A DNA stretch of 24,127 bases from a virus (IMGVR_UViG_3300044302_001895:1-24127), one strand, 5' to 3'; shown: positions 11,359 through 21,601, counted from the stretch's first letter. Made by a program: numbers and translations. The notes: a model not told the origin generated them from the sequence alone.

Positions 11359-12126
11359 CTACGAGAACAACACTTTCCAAGTGTTGCGGCCAATGACTCC
11401 ATCGACTGACAACACGTCTTTATATTTCCGTTGGAAATTCAATACCGCTATACGTGTACGACCTCCAAACACGCCATCTACAGGGCCAGGGTCTATCCCT
11501 ATTGCCTTCAGACGCTCCTGAGCGACCCTCACAGCCTCTCCACGGCTTCTACGCCGCCTAGACAGTGGCTTCCTAGCCACAATAGCTCCAAGACGCTCTA
11601 TTTGGGCTTTAATACCATCCCACTCTTGAGGTTCAGGCATACGAGTAATCCCCATACCGCTCTGCAACCAATTATACAACCAAGTCCCTGGACAAGACGT
11701 AGATGCAAGATCACGATGGCCCTTAACCCACAACTTCTGACCGTAACGCTCCTGAATATCGCCAATAAGCCAACGAATAGACTCCAACGACTTCTCAGGA
11801 ACAACCTTATCGCCATCCCCTGTATAACAAATAGATTCAGTCCTACTATTATATGGTCGTGTCGCAGCCGAAATAACGCCAGCGCCACGCCCCTCATAAA
11901 TAACACCCTCTTCATCAACCAACCAGTTATACGCAATAGCGTTCCAACCATTAGCATCCATATGATGACGCTCAAACGCTTTAACAGCAGCCACACCCTT
12001 CGGGCCATTCTTCACACCAGAATGATGCAAAGCAATACCTTGCACACGCCGCTTATTTAACCAGCTAAAAGGTTTTCGTGGCCCTCTTGAACCCCAACCT
12101 TTTCTACTAATAATTGTTTTACTCAT
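11359..12126 (-). CDS. Endolysin: N-acetylmuramoyl-L-alanine amidase with peptidoglycan-binding domain
   Basis: A 255-residue endolysin. The N-terminal Amidase_2/PGRP domain (about 5-155) has the zinc ligands His34 (in ALHHSG), His137 (KGHRDL) and Cys145 (SCPG), plus the typical YNWLVDEEGVIYEGRG stretch. A basic linker follows, then a PG_binding_1 domain (about 197-255) with GPVDGVFGGRTRIAVLNFQR and VDGVIGRNTW. It cuts the amide bond between muramic acid and the peptide stem at lysis. It has no signal peptide, so export would rely on the holin encoded downstream in the same operon. The ATG follows GAGGG and overlaps the giant virion gene by 4 bases. Confidence 0.93.
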   Translation of the reverse strand: MSKTIISRKGWGSRGPRKPFSWLNKRRVQGIALHHSGVKNGPKGVAAVKAFERHHMDANGWNAIAYNWLVDEEGVIYEGRGAGVISAATRPYNSRTESICYTGDGDKVVPEKSLESIRWLIGDIQERYGQKLWVKGHRDLASTSCPGTWLYNWLQSGMGITRMPEPQEWDGIKAQIERLGAIVARKPLSRRRRSRGEAVRVAQERLKAIGIDPGPVDGVFGGRTRIAVLNFQRKYKDVLSVDGVIGRNTWKVLFS

Positions 12127-15100
12127 CTGACCCTCATTTCAATATCTATATTGTCTCTCCAAGTTTGTTCAAATTCTTTTTGGCGACGTATAAACTCACT
12201 ATATTTCATCCTAGGAGTATTAACCCTAATGCCAGTACCCAGCATAGTATTCATCCACGTAGTAAAGGCGGCTTCTTCCTTAGATCTTTCGTTAGGTAAC
12301 AACCTTCGCATTCTCCCTATCAACGGTGACCACTGGTCAAAGCTATAAATATCGTTATCTCTCATAACCAAACGACCATTTTTCGCTCGTTTGGCTAAAC
12401 CTGTCGTAATCAAAGCTTGGCTAACTCCAGGAATTTGCGCCCAGAAAGGAGCTTGTTGGTATCTTCCGCTAAAGGGGATACCTTGAAACATTTGCTTACC
12501 CATCATGAGCTCTATTGGGAGCTTTACAGGAGGTAAGGCAGATTCCATCCCAAGCCTAAACACTCCCTCGCCCAAACCTTTAAGATCTATACCGCTTTCC
12601 ATTTCTTTCGTAATTTTATTCAAATCACGGAAAGGAAGATCAGGCATCACATAAACTCGATTACCGCCTCTAGTGAAAGGTAACCTTATTCCCATGTTCT
12701 CACCAAACCAATGTGGGACCATCCCCTCTTGGTCTGAATACAATTCCAGCTCACCCTTAACCTGCTGCAACCTTCCCCAAGCTTTAGGATTCTTACCTAT
12801 AGACTCCACAAGCACAGGAAGGATATTTCTCTGCCAGACATAGAAAGGGATAACTTTCTTTATTCGACGTTCACCCATGCTTAAATCGCCGTAATCAAAA
12901 TGAAACTTCCTAACGGAGTTCCATGCGTCCTCAACGGTAGCGCCTGTCATCATATTATGGTGCGCTAAAGCACCACGAAGCATAAACTCTGAATCAGCGT
13001 TTCTAGCACGAACCCAGTTCATAGGCTTCCAATCGACGTGCCAAGGTTTCAAAGATCCTTGTTTCCAAGCGCCACCTCTTACCCCAGCAAACGCTGTAGG
13101 TAATTCCATCGTCACCTGACCTTGACCAGCCATCCCAGTTTCAAACCAATTCTTGAAAGTCCGCAACTCGTCGATACTTACAGTCCGCATACCTGTACCG
13201 CCAGAAATTAACCTGCCATACAAGCCGCCCAAATCAACATGCTTTCCTTTGGCAATCAACCGCTCCAAACCTACAAGAGCATTACCGTCTCCTTCTTGCA
13301 CCGCAAGTTGCCTAATTTGTCGAACACGTGCATGAGTGTGCATAGGGACATCGTTCAACTGATTATTTATCCACATTCCACCCATCTGGTTTCGCATAAA
13401 GAAACCAGGGCTAGTAACAGCCTGAGCCTTCCACCAATTAAGAAACTTATCGTAGCGCTTCCAAAATTCACCTAGCTGCTGCGGATCCTGCATCTTCCCA
13501 AGGGTGGCCATCCCATTCAATAACAATTCCATCTCATCATCAGTAAATTCACCAACAACGCTCCTGCCAGCAAAAGCCCTCTCAGCTCGCCCATAGGTTT
13601 GCTTACCACCTGGCCCTATTGTGCGTGGAACCATCGTCCCATTCTTAAACTGCATAGAAGTATGCTTCAACATGTACTCGTTCAAAGCGCCGCCATACGC
13701 ATCAAAAAGCTGGTGCTGGCCCCTAGCGGTACGAATCATACTTATCGCTTTGCGTTGAGCGTCCCCAGCAGCAAATTTAGCACCAACAGGTATCTCTCCC
13801 TGACGGCCCACATCCGCATATTGTAAATCTACACGACCTAAATTAGCTAACCTATCTGAAAGAGTCCCTGCGACCTGCCCCCTTGGAATTATCTCCAACT
13901 GGACCCGATCCAACATAACCTGTCTAGCATCATTCAAAGATTCTATCCTTGCCGTGAGCTCCTCAACAGTTATTTGCCGCTTTTGATACAAGTCATTCCA
14001 ATACGCAGCTTTCTGCTCCCACTCTGTTTGTATATCGATAAGAGCAGCTTTATTAGCTTCGTTAACATCCTCCAAATACCGCAGCTCAGACTCTAACGTA
14101 TCTCTCAAAGCTTGCGACTTAGGATCAAGGTTGTTAATACCAGAGCTACTCGATATTAACTGATCTACTTCGTCGATCTGATTTTGGATAACGTTGATTC
14201 CAGCTATCTCGTCAATCTTAACAACACCTTCATCAACAGATTTAATTAAATTAAGCACACCAGAATAGATACGCTGCTCACCCAACTGAGAAGATAACTT
14301 CTTAGCAGAAGCCACACGGTCAAGCCACTGTTCAACACGTTTAGCATCTGCAAGTATGTTGGCCTTAACGACAGGATCCTTAGCGTTCTTAGCGGCAGTA
14401 GTCATACGTTTCACAAAGTTACGCAACTCCCTTTCAACAGGTGTCGTAAACGTTTTGGAAGAAAGTTTACGACCATTCCTTGTTATCTTATACGTCGTAT
14501 CCTTTGTAACAATTTCGCCCAACTCATCATAATGGTGGAGAAAGCTTACACCAGGATCGTTTTTCAAAATGTTATCCATATAGTTCAAGTTCAATTCTTG
14601 AACCCCAAGAGTCCCTGATTCAATAGCTTCGTCCAACTCATCAAGTAAGTTCTTAAATTGTTGCTTTGTTGCAGGGCTAGCGCCAGACATAGCGTCTAAC
14701 GTTTGCTGAATGCTAACCCTCATCTGAGTAATGTCATTAATTGTTTCAGCCATATCGTTAACGACTAGAACAGCTTGTTCAGCGTCGTCTAAATAGCCAG
14801 CATGGTCTACGAGGGCTTTATTGAATATCTTTGATCCCCTACTTGGATTGTTCGTAGGTGGTCGAAGCAACTCAAAAACGTCAACGCTGATACCTTCGGG
14901 CAAATTCTTAATGTTCGGGTCATTGATAGCAGCTATGATATTTTTAATTTCCCCAATTTGACGAGTAGCTTCAGTTACCTCTTCGTTTGCTCGGTCAAAT
15001 TTTCGTGCGCTTGCGACATCAATGCCTTCACCGCCAGTAGCTTCTTCATACGCAGTTTTGCGTTTAGCAGCTTGATCTAGTAAAGGTTCTTCACGAGCCA

Positions 15101-17387
15101 ACCTAGCATCAGCGTCATCTAAACCCTTACCAATGTCATTAAGGAAACCATTTAATTGAGAACTAATCCTTCTACTTTCTTGGCCCCACCACATTGTTGC
15201 TCCGTCAAGATCCTGGACCCTGATTGTTATACCAGCGTTATCCAAAGCCGACATATACATATTTTCACGCAGCCTATGGGAAGCTTGATTAACATAACGT
15301 TCCATAGCCTGATCGAAGTCTTCAGTGTATATTTTCTTGTAGTCTGCCCCTAGTTCTTCTGCGCCTATTTTTTCCATTTGGCTTCTAACGCCGCCAGCTC
15401 TTTCGACATCATCCAGTTGCCTTCCAAGGTAGCTGTTAGACACTTTAGAACCATTCGCATATTCAAACGAAACACCAGTTGGGCTAAGTAACAAATCGTC
15501 AAATAACGCATCAAGCTGCTCAGGAGTGTACATGCCAACTTTGAAAGTGCCTTTCTTTGCCCCATCAAGCTTTTGAGCAACAGCAGCCTTATGAACCATT
15601 TCATCAGTAATCATGTCAGCGTTCTTAGGTCCAATACCCATTCGACCTGCAACATCTGACTTGTCTGCTCGAAAGTTGTTCCTCATGGTTTTAGGAGTAA
15701 TGTACTGGCGTGATCTTAAAAAAGCGTTACCTACCAGACCAGAAGCATTTGACTTCCCAATAGCAGTATTGATAGTTACCCTGCTACCAGTATCTGCCCG
15801 AACGCCTTTAACTACCCCTTCAGCTTCCACCTCATCAAGGAAACGAGGAACATAAAACTCGTCCCTAAAGTCCATGAGATCAACACGAACACCAAATGGC
15901 TCCAGCTCTCTTTGGAGGCGTTGCCCAGCGTTTTCCCAGAACTTTTGAGCCCTAGCGTGCAACGCCATAACTTCATCAGATTCAGTTAAACCAATATCTG
16001 CCAAACGAGGATTAAAAAAAGAATTACCAGCGTCATCTACAAGCTGCCAAGGTTCCTCAGCAGCACGCCACATCAAATCATCGTAATTAACACCAAGACC
16101 ATCAGCCATAGTATGAACATCTCTAAGTTCTTCAAGAGTAGAATGCTGCCAAGTACCAACACGAACATTAGCCGTATCAGCAGCACCTTTAGCCACACGC
16201 AAATAATCATACATGTTCAAAGCATTCTGATCGCCCTGAGCCATCCCCTTACCAATTTTACGAATAGCTCTGTTATACTCACCCTGAGTCCCAAACAAAT
16301 TACCCATCGAACGACCAAACTTCGTACTGGCAGAAGCCGCAAACGCAGTCCCAGCAAGACCTGCTGAAAGTTTAAGAAATGCCTGATTGCCAGGAATAGG
16401 TATCCTAACCATCTCAACAGGCATTCTCATCGCTTGTCTAGCAGGATCAGTAAAAGCAGTCCTAGGAGCCAACTTATTCTTACGTATCGTATTCATCTTC
16501 TGCACCAGCTTTTCCCGATTCGCAGGCTTAGAAAAATCATAAGACTTTTTACCTTGCTTGGCCCAAGGATTATTTGCGCCTTTCAAAAGATCAGGAAGAT
16601 TCGCTTCAGGCAACTGACGCACACGCCTAGCATCAAGAGCGGCCCCAGCTTTCTTAGAGATAGCCCTTAAAGGCTTTTCAATAATGTTACGACCAATACG
16701 ACCAGTTCCAGGCACTGTCATACGTAAACCAACACCCATACCTATATGACTAAGAGCTTCATCTCCAGCAGAAAGAACAGAGCGCTTTGAAGTAACATTA
16801 CCAGCAGCTTTCAACAACATCTCAGCCTCATCAAGCTTACCAGCAGCCCTATACGTCTTAGACGCAGAAGACAACGCATCAGCAACCTTATTAGGATTAG
16901 CGAACCTAGCAGACAAAGTACCAGCAGCCAAATACGTCAATGGATCAAGAGCTATATCAAGGCCAAGACCAACCACAAAGTCCAAAGGACCAGGAAGGTC
17001 AACACCCCAATCACGTAGCACTTCACCCATCATCATATTGTCACCAGTTTGCTTCCACCAATCAGAAGCACTAAACCCTTCACCCCGAAACAAATCGCCT
17101 GTTTCTTTGATAGTGGAAACAATGGCAGCACGTGGAGTGTCAATAACGCCAATTACGTCACCCAAGAAACCTAAGAATCCACCGCCGCCCTTCTCAGGAG
17201 GAGGTGGAGTATACACATACGGCTCAATCGGGCGTGCAACTTTCCATTGGACAGGTTTAATAACAGGAGTAGCAGAAGCAATACCCATATCTGCGAGTAT
17301 TTCTTCCCTCGTCTTAATCCTATGTTGCTTTGGCTTGTCCTTGCTAGACAACGATTTGAAAGCAGCAGTTCGTGGATCTTCCGACAC
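12123..17387 (-). CDS. Giant probable internal virion/ejection protein (1754 aa)
   Basis: The largest gene in the window. The start is GTG at 17387, two bases after the previous stop, with no clear ribosome binding site, so coupling is likely. N-terminal features: a Pro/Gly-rich stretch at about 55-72 (TPPPPEKGGGG), then hydrophobic amphipathic segments (GFLGFLGDVIGVIDT, DFVVGLGLDIALDPLTYLA). The middle (about 750-1180) is rich in Glu, Asp, Ile and Lys with long helices, probably coiled coil. The C-terminal third has SPGFFMRNQMGGMW (1326-1339) and IPFYVWQRNILP (1513-1524), motifs I associate with very large phage internal virion or polyvalent proteins. No transglycosylase, protease or kinase site is recognised. 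It is likely carried in the head or tail and ejected with DNA, analogous to T7 gp15/gp16. Confidence 0.75.
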   Translation of the reverse strand: MSEDPRTAAFKSLSSKDKPKQHRIKTREEILADMGIASATPVIKPVQWKVARPIEPYVYTPPPPEKGGGGFLGFLGDVIGVIDTPRAAIVSTIKETGDLFRGEGFSASDWWKQTGDNMMMGEVLRDWGVDLPGPLDFVVGLGLDIALDPLTYLAAGTLSARFANPNKVADALSSASKTYRAAGKLDEAEMLLKAAGNVTSKRSVLSAGDEALSHIGMGVGLRMTVPGTGRIGRNIIEKPLRAISKKAGAALDARRVRQLPEANLPDLLKGANNPWAKQGKKSYDFSKPANREKLVQKMNTIRKNKLAPRTAFTDPARQAMRMPVEMVRIPIPGNQAFLKLSAGLAGTAFAASASTKFGRSMGNLFGTQGEYNRAIRKIGKGMAQGDQNALNMYDYLRVAKGAADTANVRVGTWQHSTLEELRDVHTMADGLGVNYDDLMWRAAEEPWQLVDDAGNSFFNPRLADIGLTESDEVMALHARAQKFWENAGQRLQRELEPFGVRVDLMDFRDEFYVPRFLDEVEAEGVVKGVRADTGSRVTINTAIGKSNASGLVGNAFLRSRQYITPKTMRNNFRADKSDVAGRMGIGPKNADMITDEMVHKAAVAQKLDGAKKGTFKVGMYTPEQLDALFDDLLLSPTGVSFEYANGSKVSNSYLGRQLDDVERAGGVRSQMEKIGAEELGADYKKIYTEDFDQAMERYVNQASHRLRENMYMSALDNAGITIRVQDLDGATMWWGQESRRISSQLNGFLNDIGKGLDDADARLAREEPLLDQAAKRKTAYEEATGGEGIDVASARKFDRANEEVTEATRQIGEIKNIIAAINDPNIKNLPEGISVDVFELLRPPTNNPSRGSKIFNKALVDHAGYLDDAEQAVLVVNDMAETINDITQMRVSIQQTLDAMSGASPATKQQFKNLLDELDEAIESGTLGVQELNLNYMDNILKNDPGVSFLHHYDELGEIVTKDTTYKITRNGRKLSSKTFTTPVERELRNFVKRMTTAAKNAKDPVVKANILADAKRVEQWLDRVASAKKLSSQLGEQRIYSGVLNLIKSVDEGVVKIDEIAGINVIQNQIDEVDQLISSSSGINNLDPKSQALRDTLESELRYLEDVNEANKAALIDIQTEWEQKAAYWNDLYQKRQITVEELTARIESLNDARQVMLDRVQLEIIPRGQVAGTLSDRLANLGRVDLQYADVGRQGEIPVGAKFAAGDAQRKAISMIRTARGQHQLFDAYGGALNEYMLKHTSMQFKNGTMVPRTIGPGGKQTYGRAERAFAGRSVVGEFTDDEMELLLNGMATLGKMQDPQQLGEFWKRYDKFLNWWKAQAVTSPGFFMRNQMGGMWINNQLNDVPMHTHARVRQIRQLAVQEGDGNALVGLERLIAKGKHVDLGGLYGRLISGGTGMRTVSIDELRTFKNWFETGMAGQGQVTMELPTAFAGVRGGAWKQGSLKPWHVDWKPMNWVRARNADSEFMLRGALAHHNMMTGATVEDAWNSVRKFHFDYGDLSMGERRIKKVIPFYVWQRNILPVLVESIGKNPKAWGRLQQVKGELELYSDQEGMVPHWFGENMGIRLPFTRGGNRVYVMPDLPFRDLNKITKEMESGIDLKGLGEGVFRLGMESALPPVKLPIELMMGKQMFQGIPFSGRYQQAPFWAQIPGVSQALITTGLAKRAKNGRLVMRDNDIYSFDQWSPLIGRMRRLLPNERSKEEAAFTTWMNTMLGTGIRVNTPRMKYSEFIRRQKEFEQTWRDNIDIEMRVR

Positions 17388-17388
17388 G

Positions 17389-18903
17389 TTAACTTTGTGC
17401 CTGCGCTTGCATGACGTTCAACAAATCAGAAGCAGATTCCACAGGAACTGTCAAACCTGTTGCTGGGTCTTGATAGTACTGCGGCGCTTGGCCCTGATTA
17501 GTCATTGCATGCATCGTCGCCATCATTTGTAGTTGTTCTTGAGTCATGGGAGAACCTGTTTCAGGAGTCGCACCCCACGGAATGGTTGTAGGTTCAGGAA
17601 GCCCTGGTTGCATAGCAGCTTGAATAAGTGGATCTAACAGCCCAGTATTACCCATAGCCACCAACTCAGCGTCAGTAGCTTCAGGAGCGTACACACGCCC
17701 AGCAGTAATAAAGTAAGCGTTCATCTTCTCTTCAGCTTCACTAGCTCTTGCTAGAGCAGCGTTCGCTTCGGCAGTAGCTTTCTCTTGAGCTATTGCAGCT
17801 TCTATCTCGCTTATCCCAAAGGAATCTTTAGCCAACTGGATATTAGCCATCTCTTGCGCCAAAGCCATTTCAGACTGCTGCAAACCTGCACTAATACTTC
17901 GAGAAGAAGCAGATTTCCCAAAATTAAGCATCTGATTGCTTATGAACCGCATCGTGTTAAGCATGTCAGCTCCGCTTTGCTGCTGAGAGAACAACATATT
18001 GTCTGTCTCGCCAGTAACAGAATCAAACGTAGTGGTATCTGGAGTAATACCCAAACTCGCCAAAGTGTCCATAGCCAAACCGCTACGATCACCGCCCATA
18101 GCAAAAGCTTCTTCAAAACGTTCATCCCTTGAAGTCTGCATCGCATCGTACTGCTGCGACATGTCTGCCATGTCTTGCTGGTACTGTGCGTCAGCACCAA
18201 GTTGAAGTTCGTTCAAATAAGAAGTTATCGAATTATATCTATCTTGAGCAAAGCCCTCTTGATTAGCGAAATAATCAGCGTACATCGCCGCACGTTGATT
18301 CTGTAAGCTAGTTAAAGCAGATTCGCCATACTGGAAAGGATCAGTTTGACTGCCTTCAGTGTAACCTTCAGTGTAAGGAGTCCCACCAGCAGATGGAGCC
18401 CCATCAAACATCCCAGCAAAAGCACCAATGCTTTCATAGTACTCAAGATCTTCAGGAGTCATACCAGTAGCTACACCAGCCTCGCTCAAATCAAACGGAT
18501 CTGTAGCGCTCTTAGTCGTAGCAAGCTCACTAGCCATTGTCCCAGGAGCAACTTTACCACCAGGGTAAAGGGCCATTCCTTCAAACTGCGCTCCTGGATC
18601 GTTGTAATATATTTGTCCATAATTTCCAGGATTGACAGCTCCGCCCATCATAGCTTGGTCACGAGCTACTTGCTCCATCGCATTTCGCTGATTCCAAGCG
18701 TCTCTAGAAATAGCTCTTTCGTTTGTAGTTCGGTGAGGGGTATATGTAGGAACTTCTCCTCGATCTAATGCCTGCTGGTATATTATTTCGTTAGCAGTTT
18801 TTTCCCTAGCTTTTTCTGCTTCGACTTCTCTAGCAGCTTCCCTTTCTTCAGGAGTTAGCTTTCGCTCCTCACGTGCTGAACCGTATCTTCCACCTTTACT
18901 CAT
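17389..18903 (-). CDS. Probable internal virion protein (504 aa)
   Basis: A 504-residue protein with a highly charged helical start (about 1-40), a Gly/Thr/Ala-rich low-complexity middle, a long Gln/Ala/Met-rich region with helices (about 200-400, including AIAQEKATAEANAALARASE, likely coiled coil), and a Gln/Met/Pro-rich tail. No enzymatic motif is seen. Composition and position between a small virion-like protein and the 1754-residue protein suggest an internal virion or tail-core protein. The ATG overlaps the stop of the preceding gene (TAATG) and has a strong AGGAGGTG ribosome binding site. Confidence 0.7.
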   Translation of the reverse strand: MSKGGRYGSAREERKLTPEEREAAREVEAEKAREKTANEIIYQQALDRGEVPTYTPHRTTNERAISRDAWNQRNAMEQVARDQAMMGGAVNPGNYGQIYYNDPGAQFEGMALYPGGKVAPGTMASELATTKSATDPFDLSEAGVATGMTPEDLEYYESIGAFAGMFDGAPSAGGTPYTEGYTEGSQTDPFQYGESALTSLQNQRAAMYADYFANQEGFAQDRYNSITSYLNELQLGADAQYQQDMADMSQQYDAMQTSRDERFEEAFAMGGDRSGLAMDTLASLGITPDTTTFDSVTGETDNMLFSQQQSGADMLNTMRFISNQMLNFGKSASSRSISAGLQQSEMALAQEMANIQLAKDSFGISEIEAAIAQEKATAEANAALARASEAEEKMNAYFITAGRVYAPEATDAELVAMGNTGLLDPLIQAAMQPGLPEPTTIPWGATPETGSPMTQEQLQMMATMHAMTNQGQAPQYYQDPATGLTVPVESASDLLNVMQAQAQS

Positions 18904-19352
18904 TAGGCTACACCTCCTGAATTTTTAACCATTGAGGCCACCAAAGACTGGTAATCTTGAGTATTAAGCTGGTTACGCAAATTAGATAAATCACCCAACA
19001 TAATGTCATCCATCAAGCGAGAACGATCCATCCTCTGGTTATAGTCCTGAAAAGATCTGTCATAATTCCGCAAGTGATCCGTCACAGCCCTATTAGCACC
19101 AGCTTGATAGACACCACTGTCTAGCATCCCTTTCCTGTTGTACTGGCCAGGCAGCGCCTTCGCTAAATCTTCAAACCCACGGTTAAAATCAGATTCGGTC
19201 CTTGCCCAATTTCTTCTTTCTTGGTTACGGTTATACTCGTTCCAGCCAAGGTTTTTCATCGTGTTCCAACTAGCCTGTTGGAATGTTGGTGCTGTTTGAC
19301 TAGCAGTACCCCCCATAGCCGCAGAAGCTATATCTTGGTAGTTTATTGCCAT
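18903..19352 (-). CDS. Probable small virion protein (149 aa)
   Basis: A 149-residue hydrophilic protein rich in Asn, Gln, Arg and Asp. RRNWARTESDFNRGFEDLAK (46-65) is helical and basic, and the QYNRKGMLDSGVYQAGANRA stretch (70-89) resembles a motif seen in small phage structural proteins that precede internal virion proteins. It lies in a row of late structural genes, all joined by TAATG-type overlaps. It has GGAG before the ATG. No specific function is recognised; a virion component or assembly factor is likely. Confidence 0.65.
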   Translation of the reverse strand: MAINYQDIASAAMGGTASQTAPTFQQASWNTMKNLGWNEYNRNQERRNWARTESDFNRGFEDLAKALPGQYNRKGMLDSGVYQAGANRAVTDHLRNYDRSFQDYNQRMDRSRLMDDIMLGDLSNLRNQLNTQDYQSLVASMVKNSGGVA

Positions 19353-19365
19353 AATGTCTCCTATA

Positions 19366-19533
19366 TTAAGCCTCTATTGTCCCAGCGTGCGCCCTACAAT
19401 GCTCACATTCACACTCTTTCATGTGGTTAAGCAACGCAGCTATACGCACCGCTTGCACAGAAATAAGGAACTCCTGTGGGTAACGTGCTTGTATTTCTTT
19501 CAGTATTGTTTCTTGCGGTATTTGTTCTTCCAT
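19366..19533 (-). CDS. Small Cys-motif protein (55 aa)
   Basis: A 55-residue frame starting at ATG 19533 (GGAG about 5 bases upstream, and a one-base TAATG overlap with the preceding chaperone-like gene) and ending with TAA at 19366-19368. It begins [20 protein letters not shown], an amphipathic helix, and ends with KECECEHCRAH (39-49), three Cys and two His that could bind one metal. It fills what would otherwise be a 180-base gap in the late operon. The overlap and ribosome binding site make it a confident gene. Function is unknown. Confidence 0.75.
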   Translation of the reverse strand: MEEQIPQETILKEIQARYPQEFLISVQAVRIAALLNHMKECECEHCRAHAGTIEA

Positions 19534-19823
19534 TACGCTCCTTCAGGTGGATCAGGGAAATCTACAACCATACCCAAAATAGCAGATGCAGGTAGGTCCC
19601 TCAACGCCGTTCTATACGCAGCCCATTCAGCTTTCTTAGAATCTGTTAAAGGACTATCCGCTGCTTGAGTCCAGTCAGAAGTTCCAAGCCGTCGATCTCT
19701 TTCTCGTCTGAGCATTACCGCCCATTGAGCATCACTCACTGGACCGTCAGTACCATCATCCCACTGTTCGGTCCCAGAATTGTAAACTCCATGTGCTGGT
19801 TCTAAACCTATTTGGATCATCAT
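19533..19823 (-). CDS. Tail-assembly-chaperone-like protein (Phage_tail_APC type)
   Basis: This 96-residue protein begins at ATG 19823 (overlapping the collagen-fibre stop as ATGA; a second ATG follows at 19820). It contains [14 protein letters not shown] (39-52) and [12 protein letters not shown] (67-78), the typical 'R-R-x-R-D-x-x-L-x-x-S-D-W ... W-x-x-Y-R-x-x-L-R-D-x-P' pattern of small phage tail-assembly chaperones encoded beside fibre genes. The longer upstream frame runs through the fibre gene in another frame and is spurious. It probably helps fold or trimerise the adjacent fibre protein. Confidence 0.8.
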   Translation of the reverse strand: MMIQIGLEPAHGVYNSGTEQWDDGTDGPVSDAQWAVMLRRERDRRLGTSDWTQAADSPLTDSKKAEWAAYRTALRDLPASAILGMVVDFPDPPEGA

Positions 19824-21601
19824 GCTGCCCGATACCATCCGTTCATATAAATGATTGCACTTGTACCCCATCCTGCTGGAACACTTGTACCACCGTTGGC
19901 ATTCGTCAAAGAAGCGTAAGTGCCACTTGCAACCTCTGTGCAAGGGTACGCTGTAGACCCTGAAGTCAGAACTGGCCCTTCATAAAGCGTTCCTCCTGCT
20001 GGGGCTAGCGCACAGGTTAACCATTGGTAGCCAGTATCACCATTCGTTGCCACTGGCAATGAAATCGTCATAGACCCTGATGAATAGCTAGTCGAACTAC
20101 CTGCCGTGGCTTTTAATTTGACGAATACCCATTCGTCAAGTTGGACATATTGTGCAGTCACCGTAGCATTTCCGATTGACACGTTGCCCCATGTTGGAGT
20201 CCACGTTTTCCAAGCGCCGTCGCCAACAAATTCTACCTTTCCACTGACCACCATTCTGTCGTCGCTTTCATCCCACCAAAAGTAACTAGTGTCGGCTGTC
20301 GCTCCGTAGAAAATTACATCATGCCCAGTGTCATTAACACCAACAGTCAACGCTGCCTTAGCGGTTAACGTTGAGCCATCATAAGTAAGATTAGCGTCAG
20401 CCCCAAAGCTACCACCGTCGTTCCATTGCACCTGATGATCTGAACCAGCAGGAGTACCAGAAGGACCAGTCGGCCCAGTAGGTCCAGTTGGTCCTGTAGG
20501 ACCAGTTGGACCAGAAGGACCAGTACCACCAGACGGACCAGGAGGGCCAGCAGGACCAGTAGGACCATTAGGACCATCAGGTCCAGTTGGGCCTGTTGGC
20601 CCAGTAGGACCAGTCCCACCACTAGGTCCGCTCGGCCCTGTAGGACCAGTCGGACCGCTTGGTCCAGTCGGCCCTACCAACGAAGTACCAGAACCCCAGC
20701 CAGAACCTGACTTAGGGCCAAAGATTTCGTTATCCCCAGTATCTATATAAAAGTCACCGTTAGAACCTGTGGGACCAGAAGGGTCACCACTACCATTAAG
20801 AATCTGTGCGCCTGTAGGCCCAGTCGGGCCAGTCGGACCTGTAGGTCCAGTGCCACCAGTAGGCCCACTAGGACCAGTAGGTCCAGTAGGGCCGTCAGGC
20901 CCAGGAGGACCAGCGCTACCTGTAGGGCCAGTAGGCCCAGTGGGGCCAGTAGGTCCAGTACCGCCAGGCCCAGTTGGTCCTGTGGGACCAGTCGGACCTG
21001 TGGGGCCGTTCGGCCCAGTCGGGCCTGTCGGCCCTGTGGGACCAGTGGGACCAACTAGAGAAGTTCCTGAACCCCAAGAACCACTCGACTTGGGACCAAA
21101 GATCTCATTGTCGCTTGTTTGAATATAAAAATCGCCATCAGCTCCAGTAGGCCCAGAAGGATCACCAGAACCATTCAATACCGTCTTACCATCAGAACCT
21201 GCTGGACCTGTCGGACCAGTACTACCTGTCGGACCTGTCGGGCCAGATGGACCTGTAGGTCCAGTCGGACCAGGTGGCCCTGCGCTTCCTGTTGGCCCAC
21301 TTGGACCTGTTGGTCCTGTGGGGCCGTTTGGTCCTGTTGGGCCTGTAGGTCCAGTTGGCCCTGTTGGGCCTGTACCACCAGATGAACCTTGCGAAGCTAA
21401 CGTCTGCCAATAAGCAGTATCGCCAGGAGTGTTGCCTGTCGTCGCTTGTCTAGCGATATATGAAGAGTTGTTATACGTTACGACATCTCCAGCAGCGTAA
21501 GTAGTGCCAGAAGCATACGTACCCTCATAATCAGGGCCGTTAGTCATGGTTATTTCGACTTGTGGTCCTAGAAGTTTGGTGTATTGAATATCTTTAGGCA
21601 T
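19820..21601 (-). CDS. Collagen-like tail fibre protein with carbohydrate-binding-like N-terminus
   Basis: A 593-residue fibre. Order: N-terminal region with a chitin-binding type-3-like segment (about 26-68, [20 protein letters not shown] and AYWQTLA), then three Gly-Pro-Thr collagen-like stretches (about 76-138, 184-265, 309-382) separated by two near-identical modules (141-183 and 267-309, with [26 protein letters not shown]), then a C-terminal part with [20 protein letters not shown] (390-409), one 'FYGAT...[13 protein letters not shown]' module (about 417-455) and a beta-rich receptor-like tip. Collagen-like triplets form a trimeric stalk, so this is likely a host-attachment fibre. It is joined to the chaperone gene downstream. 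Confidence 0.88.
   Translation of the reverse strand: MPKDIQYTKLLGPQVEITMTNGPDYEGTYASGTTYAAGDVVTYNNSSYIARQATTGNTPGDTAYWQTLASQGSSGGTGPTGPTGPTGPTGPNGPTGPTGPSGPTGSAGPPGPTGPTGPSGPTGPTGSTGPTGPAGSDGKTVLNGSGDPSGPTGADGDFYIQTSDNEIFGPKSSGSWGSGTSLVGPTGPTGPTGPTGPNGPTGPTGPTGPTGPGGTGPTGPTGPTGPTGSAGPPGPDGPTGPTGPSGPTGGTGPTGPTGPTGPTGAQILNGSGDPSGPTGSNGDFYIDTGDNEIFGPKSGSGWGSGTSLVGPTGPSGPTGPTGPSGPSGGTGPTGPTGPTGPDGPNGPTGPAGPPGPSGGTGPSGPTGPTGPTGPTGPTGPSGTPAGSDHQVQWNDGGSFGADANLTYDGSTLTAKAALTVGVNDTGHDVIFYGATADTSYFWWDESDDRMVVSGKVEFVGDGAWKTWTPTWGNVSIGNATVTAQYVQLDEWVFVKLKATAGSSTSYSSGSMTISLPVATNGDTGYQWLTCALAPAGGTLYEGPVLTSGSTAYPCTEVASGTYASLTNANGGTSVPAGWGTSAIIYMNGWYRAA
20456..21376 (-). repeat. Collagen-like Gly-X-Y coding repeats, three blocks
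   Basis: Blocks of 9-base GGN-CCN-ACN-type repeats occur at about 21188-21376, 20807-21052 and 20456-20677 (minus strand). They are separated by two copies of a module of about 130 bp (21053-21181 and 20675-20803) that encode nearly the same peptide. Low-complexity DNA of this kind is prone to expansion and contraction, and to assembly error, so the exact repeat number should be treated with care. Confidence 0.9.

Noticed and set aside
18232-18237. TATAAT on the minus strand
   Set aside because: It lies deep inside the 504-residue gene with no -35 box or extended -10, and no gene starts just downstream.
20769-21122. Plus-strand frame rich in Gly-Pro-Val opposite the collagen-like gene
   Set aside because: GGNCCN repeats are open on both strands, so this is a shadow of the fibre gene.
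20456-21376. Regular short repeats that might suggest a CRISPR array
   Set aside because: The repeats are 9-base Gly-X-Y codons in frame within a long protein, with no unique spacers of constant length.
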